From Tetramitus jugosus (Eukaryota; Heterolobosea; Eutetramitea; Acrasida; Vahlkampfiidae): DNA of 64,000 nt. The stretch lies in assembly GCA_937625935.1 (NCBI GenBank), contig OW569346.1, positions 434,001 through 498,000 on the forward strand, in the 5' to 3' direction. Numbering within the stretch: the first letter of the stretch is position 1; every line of letters starts with the position of its first letter. The notes under the pieces were generated by a model. The model made no database searches. It was not told where the DNA came from and was given only the letters and a program-made list of their open reading frames with translations. Below are positions 9,367-19,251 of the stretch, in pieces. The translations under genes were made by a program, and so were the position numbers.

Positions 9367-12300
9367 ATTAAGTGATGCAAGAGATGATTGTACAAGGGAC
9401 AGTAAACTTTCTCTCGTCTCTGAGCTGGCGCGATACACACTGCTAAGCACAGAAACCGCTTCTGCAATCAAAACAACCTTCTCTGCTCTGGTATACTGCT
9501 TTGTCTCTTCGTTTTGCTCCATTTCGTAGTTAGGAAATGGATTATGGAATTGACCATCGGCTCTGGGAATGATGTGATTTACTTGTTTCTTGATAGGATG
9601 AGCCAGTTTCGCATGTAAGGAAATTTTGAGCGAATTCATTTCTTGCATTGGTATGACACCTGATTGATCATATGAATTATCATCATGATTCCGAAAGTTT
9701 TGACTTCTTATTTGTTCGTCAATCCTTGGAAATAGGCAATGAATGATATCAATATCACGAATAATTAATAGTGCTCTTTGTGTTCCATCATCTATCGTGC
9801 ACACAAGATTACACCACTTACTTTCAATTTGATAGATGAACTTGTGTATGGCATAGATGCTGCAAGAGTCCACATGAAATATTGCTCGCTGCGAGAAAAT
9901 ATGTTGAATATTTGTGTTGCTATACAGAGACAAGAGTTTCATGTTTGGCATGTCAGAGTATGAACCGAGATTCTGATTTCTAGTGCATGGTAATTGAATG
10001 ATTCGACTGCTACCGGGATTAAATGAAATATACACCTTTCCAGATTGAGAGCTATATCTTTTAGAAACATTGTAGAGGATGAGTTGCACATGATTTGGAA
10101 TACATCCTACCAGATGTGATCTTTTCACATAGACATCTATTGTATCAGGTGTGTTTGTGTCTCTCAACACGAGATGTATCTGAGAATTCTGTAAGGTTTG
10201 TCTTCTTATCAAATAACCCTTCATGTTAATAAATTCGTTCGGATTGTTATAAACTGACTGTTTGTTTGATGTCTTGCTATTGTTAATGAGCACCGATCTG
10301 ACAGATTGCAGTGCAGTGTCTTGCTCCTCAACAATTTTCACTACAGATTGATCTGTTAATTCCAGTCCTCCCTGATCCAGAATGACTGGATTGCGAACAG
10401 TGATAATGGTGGATAGACGAAGCATAGAATGCAATCCTAAACCAAACGAGGCTGAACACCGTATCTGGATCGTCGATCTTCGTGTGATAGAATTAGACGG
10501 TGATTGAAGTACGAGAGCCTTCATCGTAAACTCATTGTAAGAATATGACCAATCAGACAGGAAGGTTATTAAAAACTGATATTGGTCATCACAAGCAGCA
10601 GAATCTGTCCTGGTGGTATTCGATTCATTGGGTTGCGAATGTAATGATAGTTGTTGCATGTGATCATATCGGATGCACAGTTTGAGTTGAAATATTTGAA
10701 GAAAGGTAATGGATTCTCCATCTCTTTCATCTTGAACAATTCTGAACTGTGAAACCATGTACACGTCCTTCCGATACCTATTCCAGTCAAACTCTAATTG
10801 AGACGAATCATTCAATAGTAGCTGTACCAATATGGATGCTGTGCTATCGAAAAAGTTGAAGTAAAAGTCTTGTTGCTTCGATGAGGGAAATCCAAGAGAT
10901 CCCAATAGGATCCAATTCGAGGCTATATTATCTATCACGCTCCAATTTGCACCTCTCTTGTTCTCAGGCATGGTATCTTTAAAACATTTAGTACTCCAGT
11001 TGATCAGCTCAGATACCGTCACTATGATTGGTATCTTGTTATTCATATCGCTGTAGGCTGGCTTGTAACAAGAAACAAGATTGCACGACGTATTATGTTG
11101 AACAAAATCGTTGTAGACATCTGCTTGATCCTCTGTGAGCTTCGTGTCGTGGCAATTGGCGACAAAGTACTTTTCAAACAGGTATGATACGATATTACTA
11201 TCCACTAATTGTTGCTCGTTCATTAAATACTCAAACTTTGTTTTGCACTTTTCAAAAAATTGAAGAAATATGATATAGTGCGGATAGAGGTGTGGTTGCT
11301 TTGTCCAAACATCTTCATGTGGCATAATCTTCCCATTCACATTCAGTTGACTTGTATCAATAGAGTGCATGAGAGGACGGTAGTCACTCTCTGAATCCGA
11401 AGAAAACTTGATAATCTGAATTGTGCTTAAACGACAGCATCCAAACCCCTGCAATTCATACTTCTGCTCTAAACTATTCTGAGGAGCAAATATGGGATGT
11501 ACGTTGAATAATCTTACACGAACACCCTTCCTTAATCCTCGACCAAAGTTCTTAATCGGAAAGTAGTTTAGAAAAAGCGAATACTGATCATCTATCGTGC
11601 ACATTGCGTGAGTGTATAGTCGTGCAGTGCATGTAATGTGTCCTTCATAATGAATCGTCTTGCCATGATCAATCATGCTTTCTTCTATCTCTCCTTCTTC
11701 ATTGGACAACACACTACTGTTCAGATCGCTGGTACTTCTTGCTGTCACTCTCTCTGAGATGATTGTCGAGGTTTCCAACAATTGGGATTGGTGATTATGA
11801 TCAACAACTGCAGATGATACCTTTGCTATCTCAACACTCAATGGAAAGAAATAGGTTTGAGCAGATGCCATGTAGTATGAGACTGATGGTGTTTTGAGAT
11901 GCAATGTGTTCACTCCTGCATTCACAGACAGCTTTACTTTCCTTAAACCAGAAAACAGATAGGTCTGATTGACCGTAATAAAGTGATGCAGACAGACAAG
12001 ACTGTGATGCACCTTGGATGAAAATATAATAATGACTTGCTCTGTTTCACTCATTGACCGAACACTACTCAAAAAACTGGAATGTTCATTGCTCTTGTTC
12101 TTCTCATTTGAACCAGATACTAAGTGTTCTCTCTCCTTATTGGATGACGCTTCTGGTATTCTCTGTAATTGAACACGAATCATGAATTGGATGACTCGAT
12201 CAGACGATGATGACGATGATGATGCCTGTGAGAATATGGGACACATGGCAACCACCTCTCCAACAATGGCACAGTTCTTCACTTGAAAGTGATTATCAAT

Positions 12301-13302
12301 ATATCCGTCTCTTATCGTACAACGTCTCAACAAGTCATCCCTCGATGGAAAGTATGGAATCACCATTTGTGACATGTGTGACATTTGAAGTAAACATTTG
12401 ACTCTTGTTCTGTCCACTGTAATCTCCAAGTATGAAAATTGAGATGCACTGGGAAATTTTCTTCTCCTTTGTTGATTCCTCTTGTGAGCATCTCGGTCAG
12501 AATGATTAGAATGATGATGACTCTTGGCAGTACCGACGCTCCGAATACTCTTGGATGTCACAAATGACCAATCTTCAAACATGAACCAATGATTCAAATA
12601 GGACATGTTGAATGATTGGTCAAAGCTACTATTGTCATCTGAGTGCTGCAATGCCGTCATGGCATCATTCGAAGAAATTACTTCACAAACGACTTCAGTA
12701 CTCTTACTATCATTACTAACGACACCATGACTATTGTTATTCAAAGTATGATTATCAACATTATTGAGTTCATCGTCATCACTCTGAGTGAAAAACAGAG
12801 AAGCCACATGAATTCGCGTTTTCCATCGAGGCAAAATTCGACCAATCAAAATTCTTCTTTTACTACTACGACTACTGCTACTGCCACTACTACAACTACT
12901 ACTACTTTGACATGTATCAGAATCAAGTTTCTTCTTTTTATGTTCATTGTTCATTTGCAGCAAATCAGAAAGTTTGACAAGTTCAACATCCTCAGTATTG
13001 TTGTTGTTGCTGTTGTTGTGATCGGAAACATAGTGAATCAAATTGGAGAAAACATGTTGCATGACTTCTTCGGATGAACAGTGAATCGTTTGCCTCAATT
13101 GATCCAATAGCAACAACGAACGGGATGACGTATCAACCACTACCTTTTGTTTCTTTGTTACATGTTGTAGTTCATTGTCATCAGTGCTTGTTGCTGGAGA
13201 TGTAATGGTTGGAGGTCTGTCGGCAGACGTGGTGGTTGAAGTGTTGATGATGGTATTGTCATAGTGTCTCTTTCGATTGACTTGTTGTTGATTGGTTTTC
13301 AT
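9361..13302 (-). CDS. Large OB-fold protein, candidate CTC1 of the CST telomere complex
   Basis: 1313 residues from the first ATG (13302); the open frame extends 15 codons upstream from a TTG. Residues 1-180 are Asn/Ser/Thr rich. The rest holds several beta-rich blocks of OB-fold type: YLEITVDRTRVKCLLQMSHM, YEGHITCTARLYTHAMCTID followed by GVRVRLFNVHPIF and GFGCCRLSTIQI, KGYLIRRQ through LRDTNTPDTIDVYVKRSHLV and GKVYISFNPGSS, and near the end CNLVCTIDDGTQRALLIIRD. Order, length and the block 'short linker, DTIDVYV, NV.R..SQSGKVY' resemble CTC1, which with STN1 and TEN1 protects telomeres and recruits polymerase alpha-primase. The end overlaps the EME1 stop and STK19 lies 53 bp upstream. Another multi-OB protein cannot be excluded. 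Confidence 0.55.
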   Translation of the reverse strand: MKTNQQQVNRKRHYDNTIINTSTTTSADRPPTITSPATSTDDNELQHVTKKQKVVVDTSSRSLLLLDQLRQTIHCSSEEVMQHVFSNLIHYVSDHNNSNNNNTEDVELVKLSDLLQMNNEHKKKKLDSDTCQSSSSCSSGSSSSRSSKRRILIGRILPRWKTRIHVASLFFTQSDDDELNNVDNHTLNNNSHGVVSNDSKSTEVVCEVISSNDAMTALQHSDDNSSFDQSFNMSYLNHWFMFEDWSFVTSKSIRSVGTAKSHHHSNHSDRDAHKRNQQRRRKFPSASQFSYLEITVDRTRVKCLLQMSHMSQMVIPYFPSRDDLLRRCTIRDGYIDNHFQVKNCAIVGEVVAMCPIFSQASSSSSSSDRVIQFMIRVQLQRIPEASSNKEREHLVSGSNEKNKSNEHSSFLSSVRSMSETEQVIIIFSSKVHHSLVCLHHFITVNQTYLFSGLRKVKLSVNAGVNTLHLKTPSVSYYMASAQTYFFPLSVEIAKVSSAVVDHNHQSQLLETSTIISERVTARSTSDLNSSVLSNEEGEIEESMIDHGKTIHYEGHITCTARLYTHAMCTIDDQYSLFLNYFPIKNFGRGLRKGVRVRLFNVHPIFAPQNSLEQKYELQGFGCCRLSTIQIIKFSSDSESDYRPLMHSIDTSQLNVNGKIMPHEDVWTKQPHLYPHYIIFLQFFEKCKTKFEYLMNEQQLVDSNIVSYLFEKYFVANCHDTKLTEDQADVYNDFVQHNTSCNLVSCYKPAYSDMNNKIPIIVTVSELINWSTKCFKDTMPENKRGANWSVIDNIASNWILLGSLGFPSSKQQDFYFNFFDSTASILVQLLLNDSSQLEFDWNRYRKDVYMVSQFRIVQDERDGESITFLQIFQLKLCIRYDHMQQLSLHSQPNESNTTRTDSAACDDQYQFLITFLSDWSYSYNEFTMKALVLQSPSNSITRRSTIQIRCSASFGLGLHSMLRLSTIITVRNPVILDQGGLELTDQSVVKIVEEQDTALQSVRSVLINNSKTSNKQSVYNNPNEFINMKGYLIRRQTLQNSQIHLVLRDTNTPDTIDVYVKRSHLVGCIPNHVQLILYNVSKRYSSQSGKVYISFNPGSSRIIQLPCTRNQNLGSYSDMPNMKLLSLYSNTNIQHIFSQRAIFHVDSCSIYAIHKFIYQIESKWCNLVCTIDDGTQRALLIIRDIDIIHCLFPRIDEQIRSQNFRNHDDNSYDQSGVIPMQEMNSLKISLHAKLAHPIKKQVNHIIPRADGQFHNPFPNYEMEQNEETKQYTRAEKVVLIAEAVSVLSSVYRASSETRESLLSLVQSSLASLNL

Positions 13303-13355
13303 GTGTGTGTTGAATTGCTTTTTGGGGACAAAAGTTCGAGAATTCAATCGAACAT

Positions 13356-14495
13356 TTATTTTTTGAGCTGAAGCATGGCTCCGTTGCTTGTCTGAGTAAT
13401 CTGAGCAACTCCAATGCCCAACAGTTCTCTAATGTGCCAATCTATGCCCAAATTGGTTTTCTTTAGCTTTCTCTCCCTCAGTGTATGCAACATGATTTCC
13501 TTGTACTTTTTCCGCTTCAGTATAGAAACAATCTCTTCTCTGCCTCCCTTGACCTCAACAATAAATTGTCCAGCACCTGGTGCATTGAAATAATAGTTTT
13601 GGTTGTCCTTTATGGTAAACAGACCAATTTTCATGAGAAGAGACATGTCTGTGGCTTGATCACACTCGATAATTCTCTTCAATTCATCCTTGCTAATCAC
13701 CGTATCCGAATACTCTGGTATCAAGTCATCAATGTACCTCTCTGACAAGACACGCAATCTTTCATTGTCCTTCTTGATCATGTTCACTCTCAATTTCTTT
13801 TGTTTTTCTCTGTATTCACTCAAATTATCATAATCTCCACCGTCATCTTCAACTGCACCACCATCCTCATCAATCTTGGCTGACAGAATGACATCGACCG
13901 ATCGTCTAATGTGTTGAATGAGATCATCAGTGTAACAATAAGCAGTGACAGTCGATCCCAGATGATGCATGTGAAATTGTCGAATGATACGCTCCGATAT
14001 CAACTCATCCAACTCTCTTTCAATCTGAGTTTGCATATTGGGTTCCAACATGGCATGAAGCATGTGTTTGAGCATGATGGGAACAGGTGTGTTTCTTCCA
14101 TGACACAACTGCTTCAATTTTAATAGTGCCAAATTGACTGTACTGAACTGTATTGAATCCACCAAATTATCATCCATGCTCAACAAATCGTCCATTGCTT
14201 CTTCAAATTGCTTTTGTTGTTCTTCACTCACATATTTTGAGTTGTTGAGTGTTGTGTTATTGGTAGTGTTGGTATCGTTTGTTTGGTTGTCTACTGTTGA
14301 TGTGCTACTGTTATTGCTGTTGACATGATGACTGAATTTGGTTCGCTTGTTGTTGGAAGAGTGGTTTGATTGAAGAGTGAGATTGGTAGAGACGCGATCA
14401 GCTGTTTGATTGACAAGTTGTGTTCGACGTTGTCTTTTTCGTCTGTTGCTTTCCATTTGAGCCACTACATCTTGTGCTCGTTGTTGTTGATTCAT
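13356..14495 (-). CDS. STK19: STK19-like winged-helix DNA repair protein
   Basis: 379 residues. A basic, Asn/Ser/Thr-rich N-terminus of about 105 residues precedes a winged-helix region. Family-like segments are RNTPVPIMLKHMLHAML, a Tyr-Cys-Tyr-Thr strand, and a C-terminal block with FNAPGAGQFIVEVKGGREEI, KRKKYKEIMLHTLRERKL, and GIDWHIRELLGIGV through TSNGAMLQL. This closely follows the C-terminus of human STK19 (PGAGRF, GR, KYRE, TSGTLLRL). STK19 was first taken for a kinase; it is now known as a DNA-binding factor in transcription-coupled repair. I see no kinase motifs here either. It is transcribed away from the RIIa/EF-hand gene, and the CTC1-like gene follows on the same strand after about 50 bp. 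Confidence 0.8.
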   Translation of the reverse strand: MNQQQRAQDVVAQMESNRRKRQRRTQLVNQTADRVSTNLTLQSNHSSNNKRTKFSHHVNSNNSSTSTVDNQTNDTNTTNNTTLNNSKYVSEEQQKQFEEAMDDLLSMDDNLVDSIQFSTVNLALLKLKQLCHGRNTPVPIMLKHMLHAMLEPNMQTQIERELDELISERIIRQFHMHHLGSTVTAYCYTDDLIQHIRRSVDVILSAKIDEDGGAVEDDGGDYDNLSEYREKQKKLRVNMIKKDNERLRVLSERYIDDLIPEYSDTVISKDELKRIIECDQATDMSLLMKIGLFTIKDNQNYYFNAPGAGQFIVEVKGGREEIVSILKRKKYKEIMLHTLRERKLKKTNLGIDWHIRELLGIGVAQITQTSNGAMLQLKK

Positions 14496-14540
14496 GTTGT
14501 TGTTTTTCTTTATTGCATGTGCTCGTTTTTTTGAAGTGAG

Positions 14541-14560
14541 GTTCCAGCAATCGCTGGAAC
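14541..14560. promoter_or_regulatory. Perfect inverted repeat in a divergent promoter
   Basis: GTTCCAGC and GCTGGAAC, 8-bp arms around AATC, lie midway between the divergent STK19 and RIIa/EF-hand genes. It could be a dimeric factor site or a hairpin in one leader RNA. Function is not known. Confidence 0.4.
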
Positions 14561-14685
14561 GAAGCGGGAGATTATCGTCAGCTGGAATCTACGGAATTCT
14601 CCCTCGACGTTTTTTCAGTTGTGCGATCATCAGACCATCAAGGTACCTTCACAGAAAGCAATATTCTTATTGATAAGAACAAGAA

Positions 14686-15673
14686 ATGGCTCATCGTTAT
14701 CAACAACATTTCTCTTTGCCAGAGAATTTTCATGAGATGCTCAAGGGTTTCACGAGAGAAGTCCTTCGTGATCAACCCTCTAACATTTATGACTACGGTC
14801 TTGAATATTTTACTCAGTTGGCAAATCTTCAAGAATCTTCATCAAAATCCTCTGTTCCTCATTACTATAGCGATCAACCGGCAGTGTCAGTTTCAGCATC
14901 TTTCCTGCAGTCATCTGACAGTGACCGGACATTGGCTGAGAATAAGGACTCGCAATCGTTGACAGAAGAAGAAAACAATGATAGAAACGAACAAGAAGAT
15001 TCTGATTTGCATGAAGAGGAAACCGATCATATGGATGTTGATGAGATTGGAGATCACTTAAAGGAAGCCCTTATGCAAGTAGACGTTAACGAGAATGGAT
15101 TCTTGGGAGTGGAACAAGTGAAAAGAGTGATATCTCAGTTCAATTTGATTTCTCCTATGAAACTGTTGTTCTTGGTATCGGAATGTTGTCAATTGACTGA
15201 TGAGGCACTAGTGGAGTACATTGATTTTGTGGATCAAGCTGTTGGTCTATTGAAGACAATTGACGATTATGATTTCCTCAATGAAGTATGTATTCGACTT
15301 ATGAAACCTGTTTTTTGGAAGAGCAATGAGTAAACTTAAACAATTGTTTGTTTGCTACTATTGTGCCAAATAGGATGTTGAAGTAGGGGAAGAGGATTTG
15401 GTGCATGATTTAAATGCTGCCGAGCTGGAAGAAGAATTAAGAGCTGTATTATCAAGGTCAGACGAAGAACAAACGGGTCAAATACACATTCGCCACTTTA
15501 TCCAGGAGTTGTCAGAAGCAGAATTGGACTTGACGAAGAGAGAACTCACAATCATCCTCTGTGAAACACCAGTGGATGAAAATGGAATGGTTAACTATGA
15601 GAATGTTCTTCCTAGCATGCACACACTGATATTTGTCGCGCAATGGATCGATGATCACATGCAGCAATCATGA
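14686..15673 (+). CDS. RIIa-domain, EF-hand-like axonemal protein (RSP7/CABYR type), two exons
   Basis: About 299 residues from exon 1 (14686-15285) and exon 2 (15374-15673). The intron is 15286-15373 (GTATGT to AATAG); it links FLNE to DVEVGEEDLVHDL in frame and the unspliced frame stops soon after. Residues 10-45 (LPENFHEMLKGFTREVLRD through YDYGLEYF) are an RIIa dimerisation/docking domain, the fold that binds A-kinase anchoring helices. An acidic linker follows, then EF-hand-like pairs: LMQVDVNENGFLGVEQVKRV around residues 130-150, then LSRSDEEQTGQIHIRHFIQE and ETPVDENGMVNYENV. The loops are only partly canonical. RIIa plus EF-hands is the layout of radial spoke protein 7 and of sperm-tail proteins, so a flagellar role is likely. 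Confidence 0.7.
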
Positions 15674-15923
15674 ATCGTGTCCGCTTCTTGGACCCTGAAC
15701 AGAGATTCAGCCCTTGTCTCGAAATCTTGCCGTTCCTGGTCATAAGCTGACTTTTGTGGACAAACCTCTCGTCGCGAAAACCAATAACTCCTATTTTCAC
15801 ACAACAGAAAACCCGAAAGCTACGTTTCTCGATAAACCATCAGACTCAATCGAACTCAGCTAAGAAACAATCAATAACAACACACTCCTAGTTTTCAATT
15901 ATACTTGATATTATTTTGATAGT

Positions 15924-16790
15924 ATGTCCGCTTCTGCTGCCGCCAAAAAAGCAACCCGAACGTTTTACGATGTCTTGGGCGTCAAAACAACTGCCAGCGC
16001 CAAAGAAATCAAGATTGCCTACTTGAAGAAGGCAAAGCTTTTGCATCCCGATATACACTCAGCCAAGAAGGAAAAAAAATTACAACAACAACAACAAAAT
16101 GCCGGAACAACAACAACAACTGATGTTGATGATGCATCATCACCCACAATTGACTATGAATCAGAGTTTAAGAGCGTAACAGAAGCATACGAAGTGTTGG
16201 GAGATGTCAATGAACGTAAAAAGTATGACAGTAGAGTGTTGAATCTGTTTGATGAATCAGAGTACTATTTTGGTGGAAAGAAGAGGAGTCAGGATGCATC
16301 AGCAACAGATGGTCCTCGAAGAGAAAAGGACTTTTGGGATATGAGTCGCAGAGGAACCAGTGGAGCGAGTAGTGCTGCTTTTGTGCGGAATTTCAGTGCA
16401 GAGATGAACTATAGGAGAAAAGTGAGATATGTGTCTGATCCGGAAGAATTGGACAAGTTGAGTCGGATGTCGAGGCACTTTTTCGATCCGAGTGGTCTGG
16501 CGTATGATCAGTTCGATGCACCCAAAATTCCCAACTGGTCCGTCTTTTCGATACAAGAGTCGAGAGCTAGAGGCATCATCTTTAGGCAATTCCTGATGGT
16601 TGTCGCTGCATTCGTGTCAACTTGTTTCGGTATTCTTTTCATCCACAAAAAGGTGCTCAAGCACTACGAGATGCCAAACAAAAAGTACGAAGCATTGTTG
16701 GCAGAGTACTATGCACAGAAAGCAAAAGAAAAGGGTGAAATATTCCGTGCTTCCTTCCTAATGAATGGACTTCCAGGTGGAAAATTGTAG
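15924..16790 (+). CDS. Membrane-anchored J-domain (DnaJ) co-chaperone
   Basis: 288 residues. The J domain spans about residues 13-105: TFYDVLGVKTTASAKEIKIA, the HPD tripeptide in LLHPDIHS that stimulates Hsp70 ATPase, and VTEAYEVLGDVNERKKYD. A Gln/Thr insert (about residues 52-75) interrupts it between helices II and III. There is no Gly/Phe or zinc-finger region, so this is a class C J-protein. One membrane segment lies near residues 217-236 (FLMVVAAFVSTCFGILFIHK), followed by a charged tail. DNAJC30 has a similar J domain plus one TM in mitochondria, but the location here cannot be told. Confidence 0.85.
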   Translation: MSASAAAKKATRTFYDVLGVKTTASAKEIKIAYLKKAKLLHPDIHSAKKEKKLQQQQQNAGTTTTTDVDDASSPTIDYESEFKSVTEAYEVLGDVNERKKYDSRVLNLFDESEYYFGGKKRSQDASATDGPRREKDFWDMSRRGTSGASSAAFVRNFSAEMNYRRKVRYVSDPEELDKLSRMSRHFFDPSGLAYDQFDAPKIPNWSVFSIQESRARGIIFRQFLMVVAAFVSTCFGILFIHKKVLKHYEMPNKKYEALLAEYYAQKAKEKGEIFRASFLMNGLPGGKL

Positions 16791-16875
16791 ATTGAACACA
16801 AGATAAACGAACACTTTATGAACCAAATCTTGGGAGAAAGTTATATCCCTCGAATTTAGTTTTCAATAGATGCGC

Positions 16876-18801
16876 TTAAGCAGTGAGCTCAGTGGCAAGA
16901 ACCAAAGGATTACTGTTTCTTCTTCTCAGAGTGACTGAGAATATGTTTGGATAATCGACTAGTTCACTGACTTGAATGTCTGCGTTGCCAGTTTGTGGGG
17001 TAATATCGAATGGAAGGTTGAAAATAGTAACCTTCTTGTTGTTTTCAATAAATTCCTTCAAACTCTTGTCTACAGTTAGAGTTACATATGGATCAACAAC
17101 CAAAGTGAGAGACTTCAAATATTGTTGCAATGAACCGCTCTTTCCAAAGAATTGAGAAGGGACATATCCATCCTTGAATGGTCCCATCTTATACTGGTTA
17201 ATCACTTGAGTAGAGAACCAGTCACTTCCAGGTCTAACAGTAACAACAGAGTGAGCCATTGCACCAAATTCAATTGCAAATGTAACATTTGCCTTTGGGA
17301 ATGCATAATAGCCTTGATTGTTGTTTGATAGGACAAGATCAGACTTTTGATAAAAGGTGGATTGATCAACAACTTGATATTCCTTCACCTTGATCTCAGT
17401 AATTGTTTCAGTGACACTAGTTCCATTGACAACCTTGGTCACATTTCTGGTCTCGGTCACATTCTCTCTCATGGTCAAATAATCAATGACAATAGATGAA
17501 TCCATGGCATTGTCCATGGCTTGAGATCTGGACAACTTGAGCACCAAGCTTGGCTCAACAGCCCTTCTAGCATTCTGTTCAAACACCTTGATGGATGGTG
17601 ATGTGGTCCACAATCCATCTTTTCCATTGCTTACTGAAGCTTCGTATCCATTGTCCAAGAAATTCAACAAAGTGGCCCAATGTCCCTGTAGTTCGTATCT
17701 CTTTGCATAGATTTGACCTTCCATTGCACTGACTGAACCAGCCAACGCATTCAAATAGCTGCAGAACAATTGCTTGTATTCGTCCTTTTCGTACCTAGCA
17801 GCCATCATTCCCTTGTAATTCGCCAAGCAATTCTCTTCTCTTGTAGCGTATTCTGCCTGCTTGTCTGCCAATGATTGTTTCAATGCAGTCATGTCAGCGT
17901 GTTGCTCCACAGTTTCGCGAATATCAGATGGCATATCCAAACTAGACAGGAACTCGCTGAAAGCTTCACGAATCGTCAACTCGTCTTGATTTCTGTTGAA
18001 TCCGTCCAAAAACTCTTCAGACAGCTTTCTCATATCATTGTACAGAGTGGAATCAATCTCCATGTCGACAAGCTTTTCGAGCTGTGCGTTTGATGCAGAA
18101 GGGAAGCCCAATGCAGCCAACACAACCAACTCTAATTGCTTAGAGATGATGGTGGCATTGAACTTGGTGAACAAGTTTGGGTTCACTGCAGGCTTTGATG
18201 GCTTTGCAGTCTCTTCTTCCTCATCACCAGTGTAACCACGTGGGACAATGCGTCCACTTTTACTGCACTCTTGAGAGAATGTGTTGTAACAAGCACCACC
18301 ACATGATTTTTCGCTGAAACCGCACAAAACACCCTTGCTGCAAGTCTTTCCCATGGATTCTCTGGAAGAGTAGCATTTGCCTCCACAACATGTGCTCATG
18401 AAGGAGCACCTGACAGTAAAGCACGCCTCGTCAAACTCTTCATTGTCCGACTTTGTTGAATATCTTCTGTAGTTCACTTTTTTTGGCGCCGACAAACGTT
18501 TCTTGTTTTTCTTGAGCGAGCGAGATTTCATGATGCGAGTGGAGGAGTCTGAATCGTCGAAAAAGAAGGAGCGCCCAGCAAATCCTTTCTTACTCTCACC
18601 GTAGCAATCACCGACACAACGAGTAAAATCGGGGGATGAGGTGGCAGGGTGCTGTTTGTAGCATCGATCAGTACAGACAATTTTGTTTGTAATCTTGCCA
18701 AAATTGAGGAAGGCATGACCCACATGGAAGTTGGATAAGAAAAGGGCAGTCAACAGCAGCAGAACGACTGACGATTTGATGACCATTGTTGTTCTAGACA
18801 T
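16876..18801 (-). CDS. Secreted Cys-rich protein of unknown family, paralog of the gene at 19252
   Basis: About 641 residues from the ATG at 18801 (a second ATG lies at 18786). A signal peptide (SSVVLLLLTALFLSNFHVGHA) is followed by a twin CX3C motif (CTDRC, 14 residues, CVGDC) and a basic Lys/Arg-rich stretch. A second Cys-rich block (about residues 125-180) contains TCCGGKC and SCGGAC. The main domain of about 450 residues has several N-glycosylation sites, e.g. NVTETRNVT. Its last part, DWFSTQVINQYKM, QFFGKSGSL and LTLVVDPYVTLTV, matches WYSSTILNSL, RFFGQSGTL and ALFVVNNPTINFFV of the divergent neighbour. I do not recognise the family. Secretion or delivery to the endolysosome is inferred from the signal peptide. 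Confidence 0.7.
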   Translation of the reverse strand: MSRTTMVIKSSVVLLLLTALFLSNFHVGHAFLNFGKITNKIVCTDRCYKQHPATSSPDFTRCVGDCYGESKKGFAGRSFFFDDSDSSTRIMKSRSLKKNKKRLSAPKKVNYRRYSTKSDNEEFDEACFTVRCSFMSTCCGGKCYSSRESMGKTCSKGVLCGFSEKSCGGACYNTFSQECSKSGRIVPRGYTGDEEEETAKPSKPAVNPNLFTKFNATIISKQLELVVLAALGFPSASNAQLEKLVDMEIDSTLYNDMRKLSEEFLDGFNRNQDELTIREAFSEFLSSLDMPSDIRETVEQHADMTALKQSLADKQAEYATREENCLANYKGMMAARYEKDEYKQLFCSYLNALAGSVSAMEGQIYAKRYELQGHWATLLNFLDNGYEASVSNGKDGLWTTSPSIKVFEQNARRAVEPSLVLKLSRSQAMDNAMDSSIVIDYLTMRENVTETRNVTKVVNGTSVTETITEIKVKEYQVVDQSTFYQKSDLVLSNNNQGYYAFPKANVTFAIEFGAMAHSVVTVRPGSDWFSTQVINQYKMGPFKDGYVPSQFFGKSGSLQQYLKSLTLVVDPYVTLTVDKSLKEFIENNKKVTIFNLPFDITPQTGNADIQVSELVDYPNIFSVTLRRRNSNPLVLATELTA

Positions 18802-19251
18802 TGCCAAGTATTATCGACCTGATGTTGTTGAGAAATTTTGTTGTTGGATGTTTCGATGAGAGGGGTTCGGAGTGTGACGGAGAGTTACACTGAACAACTT
18901 CTGGGCGGCACAGCAGCTGGCTTGATCATCCATTGACACTTCCTGGCTGAAAATAAAATTCATTCTGTGAAGTTTGCAGCACAAGGGGGCGGAAAAAATT
19001 TCAGAACTCTCCTTCTTGTCAATGTCGATTCAATCAACGTGGGAATTTTGCGAAGGGTGTCAGGGATACTATTGTCAACTGTAATCAAGGGAACCGCACA
19101 CAGGTTCTCTCTGAGGTGGGTCTCGGTGCAGACACAGCGTGCTCCTCGTGCCAACCTTTTTTTGTTTGAAAAAAACAAAGTAGGAGGATCCTTGTTTCTG
19201 GCATCATTCCCTCATCATCACCAACGATAATAACCAAACAAAAAACCAGTA
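18802..19251. other. Shared divergent promoter region of the two secreted paralogs
   Basis: 450 bp between two head-to-head genes. No convincing open frame in it; the short frames on both strands around 18960-19230 have no motif. It ends in an A/C-rich leader just before the ATG at 19252. Any co-regulation of the pair would be read from here. Confidence 0.5.

Noticed and set aside
12643-13077. Plus-strand frame of 144 codons opposite the CTC1-like gene
   Set aside because: Shadow of the Asn/Ser/Thr-rich coding strand (Thr repeats); no independent support.
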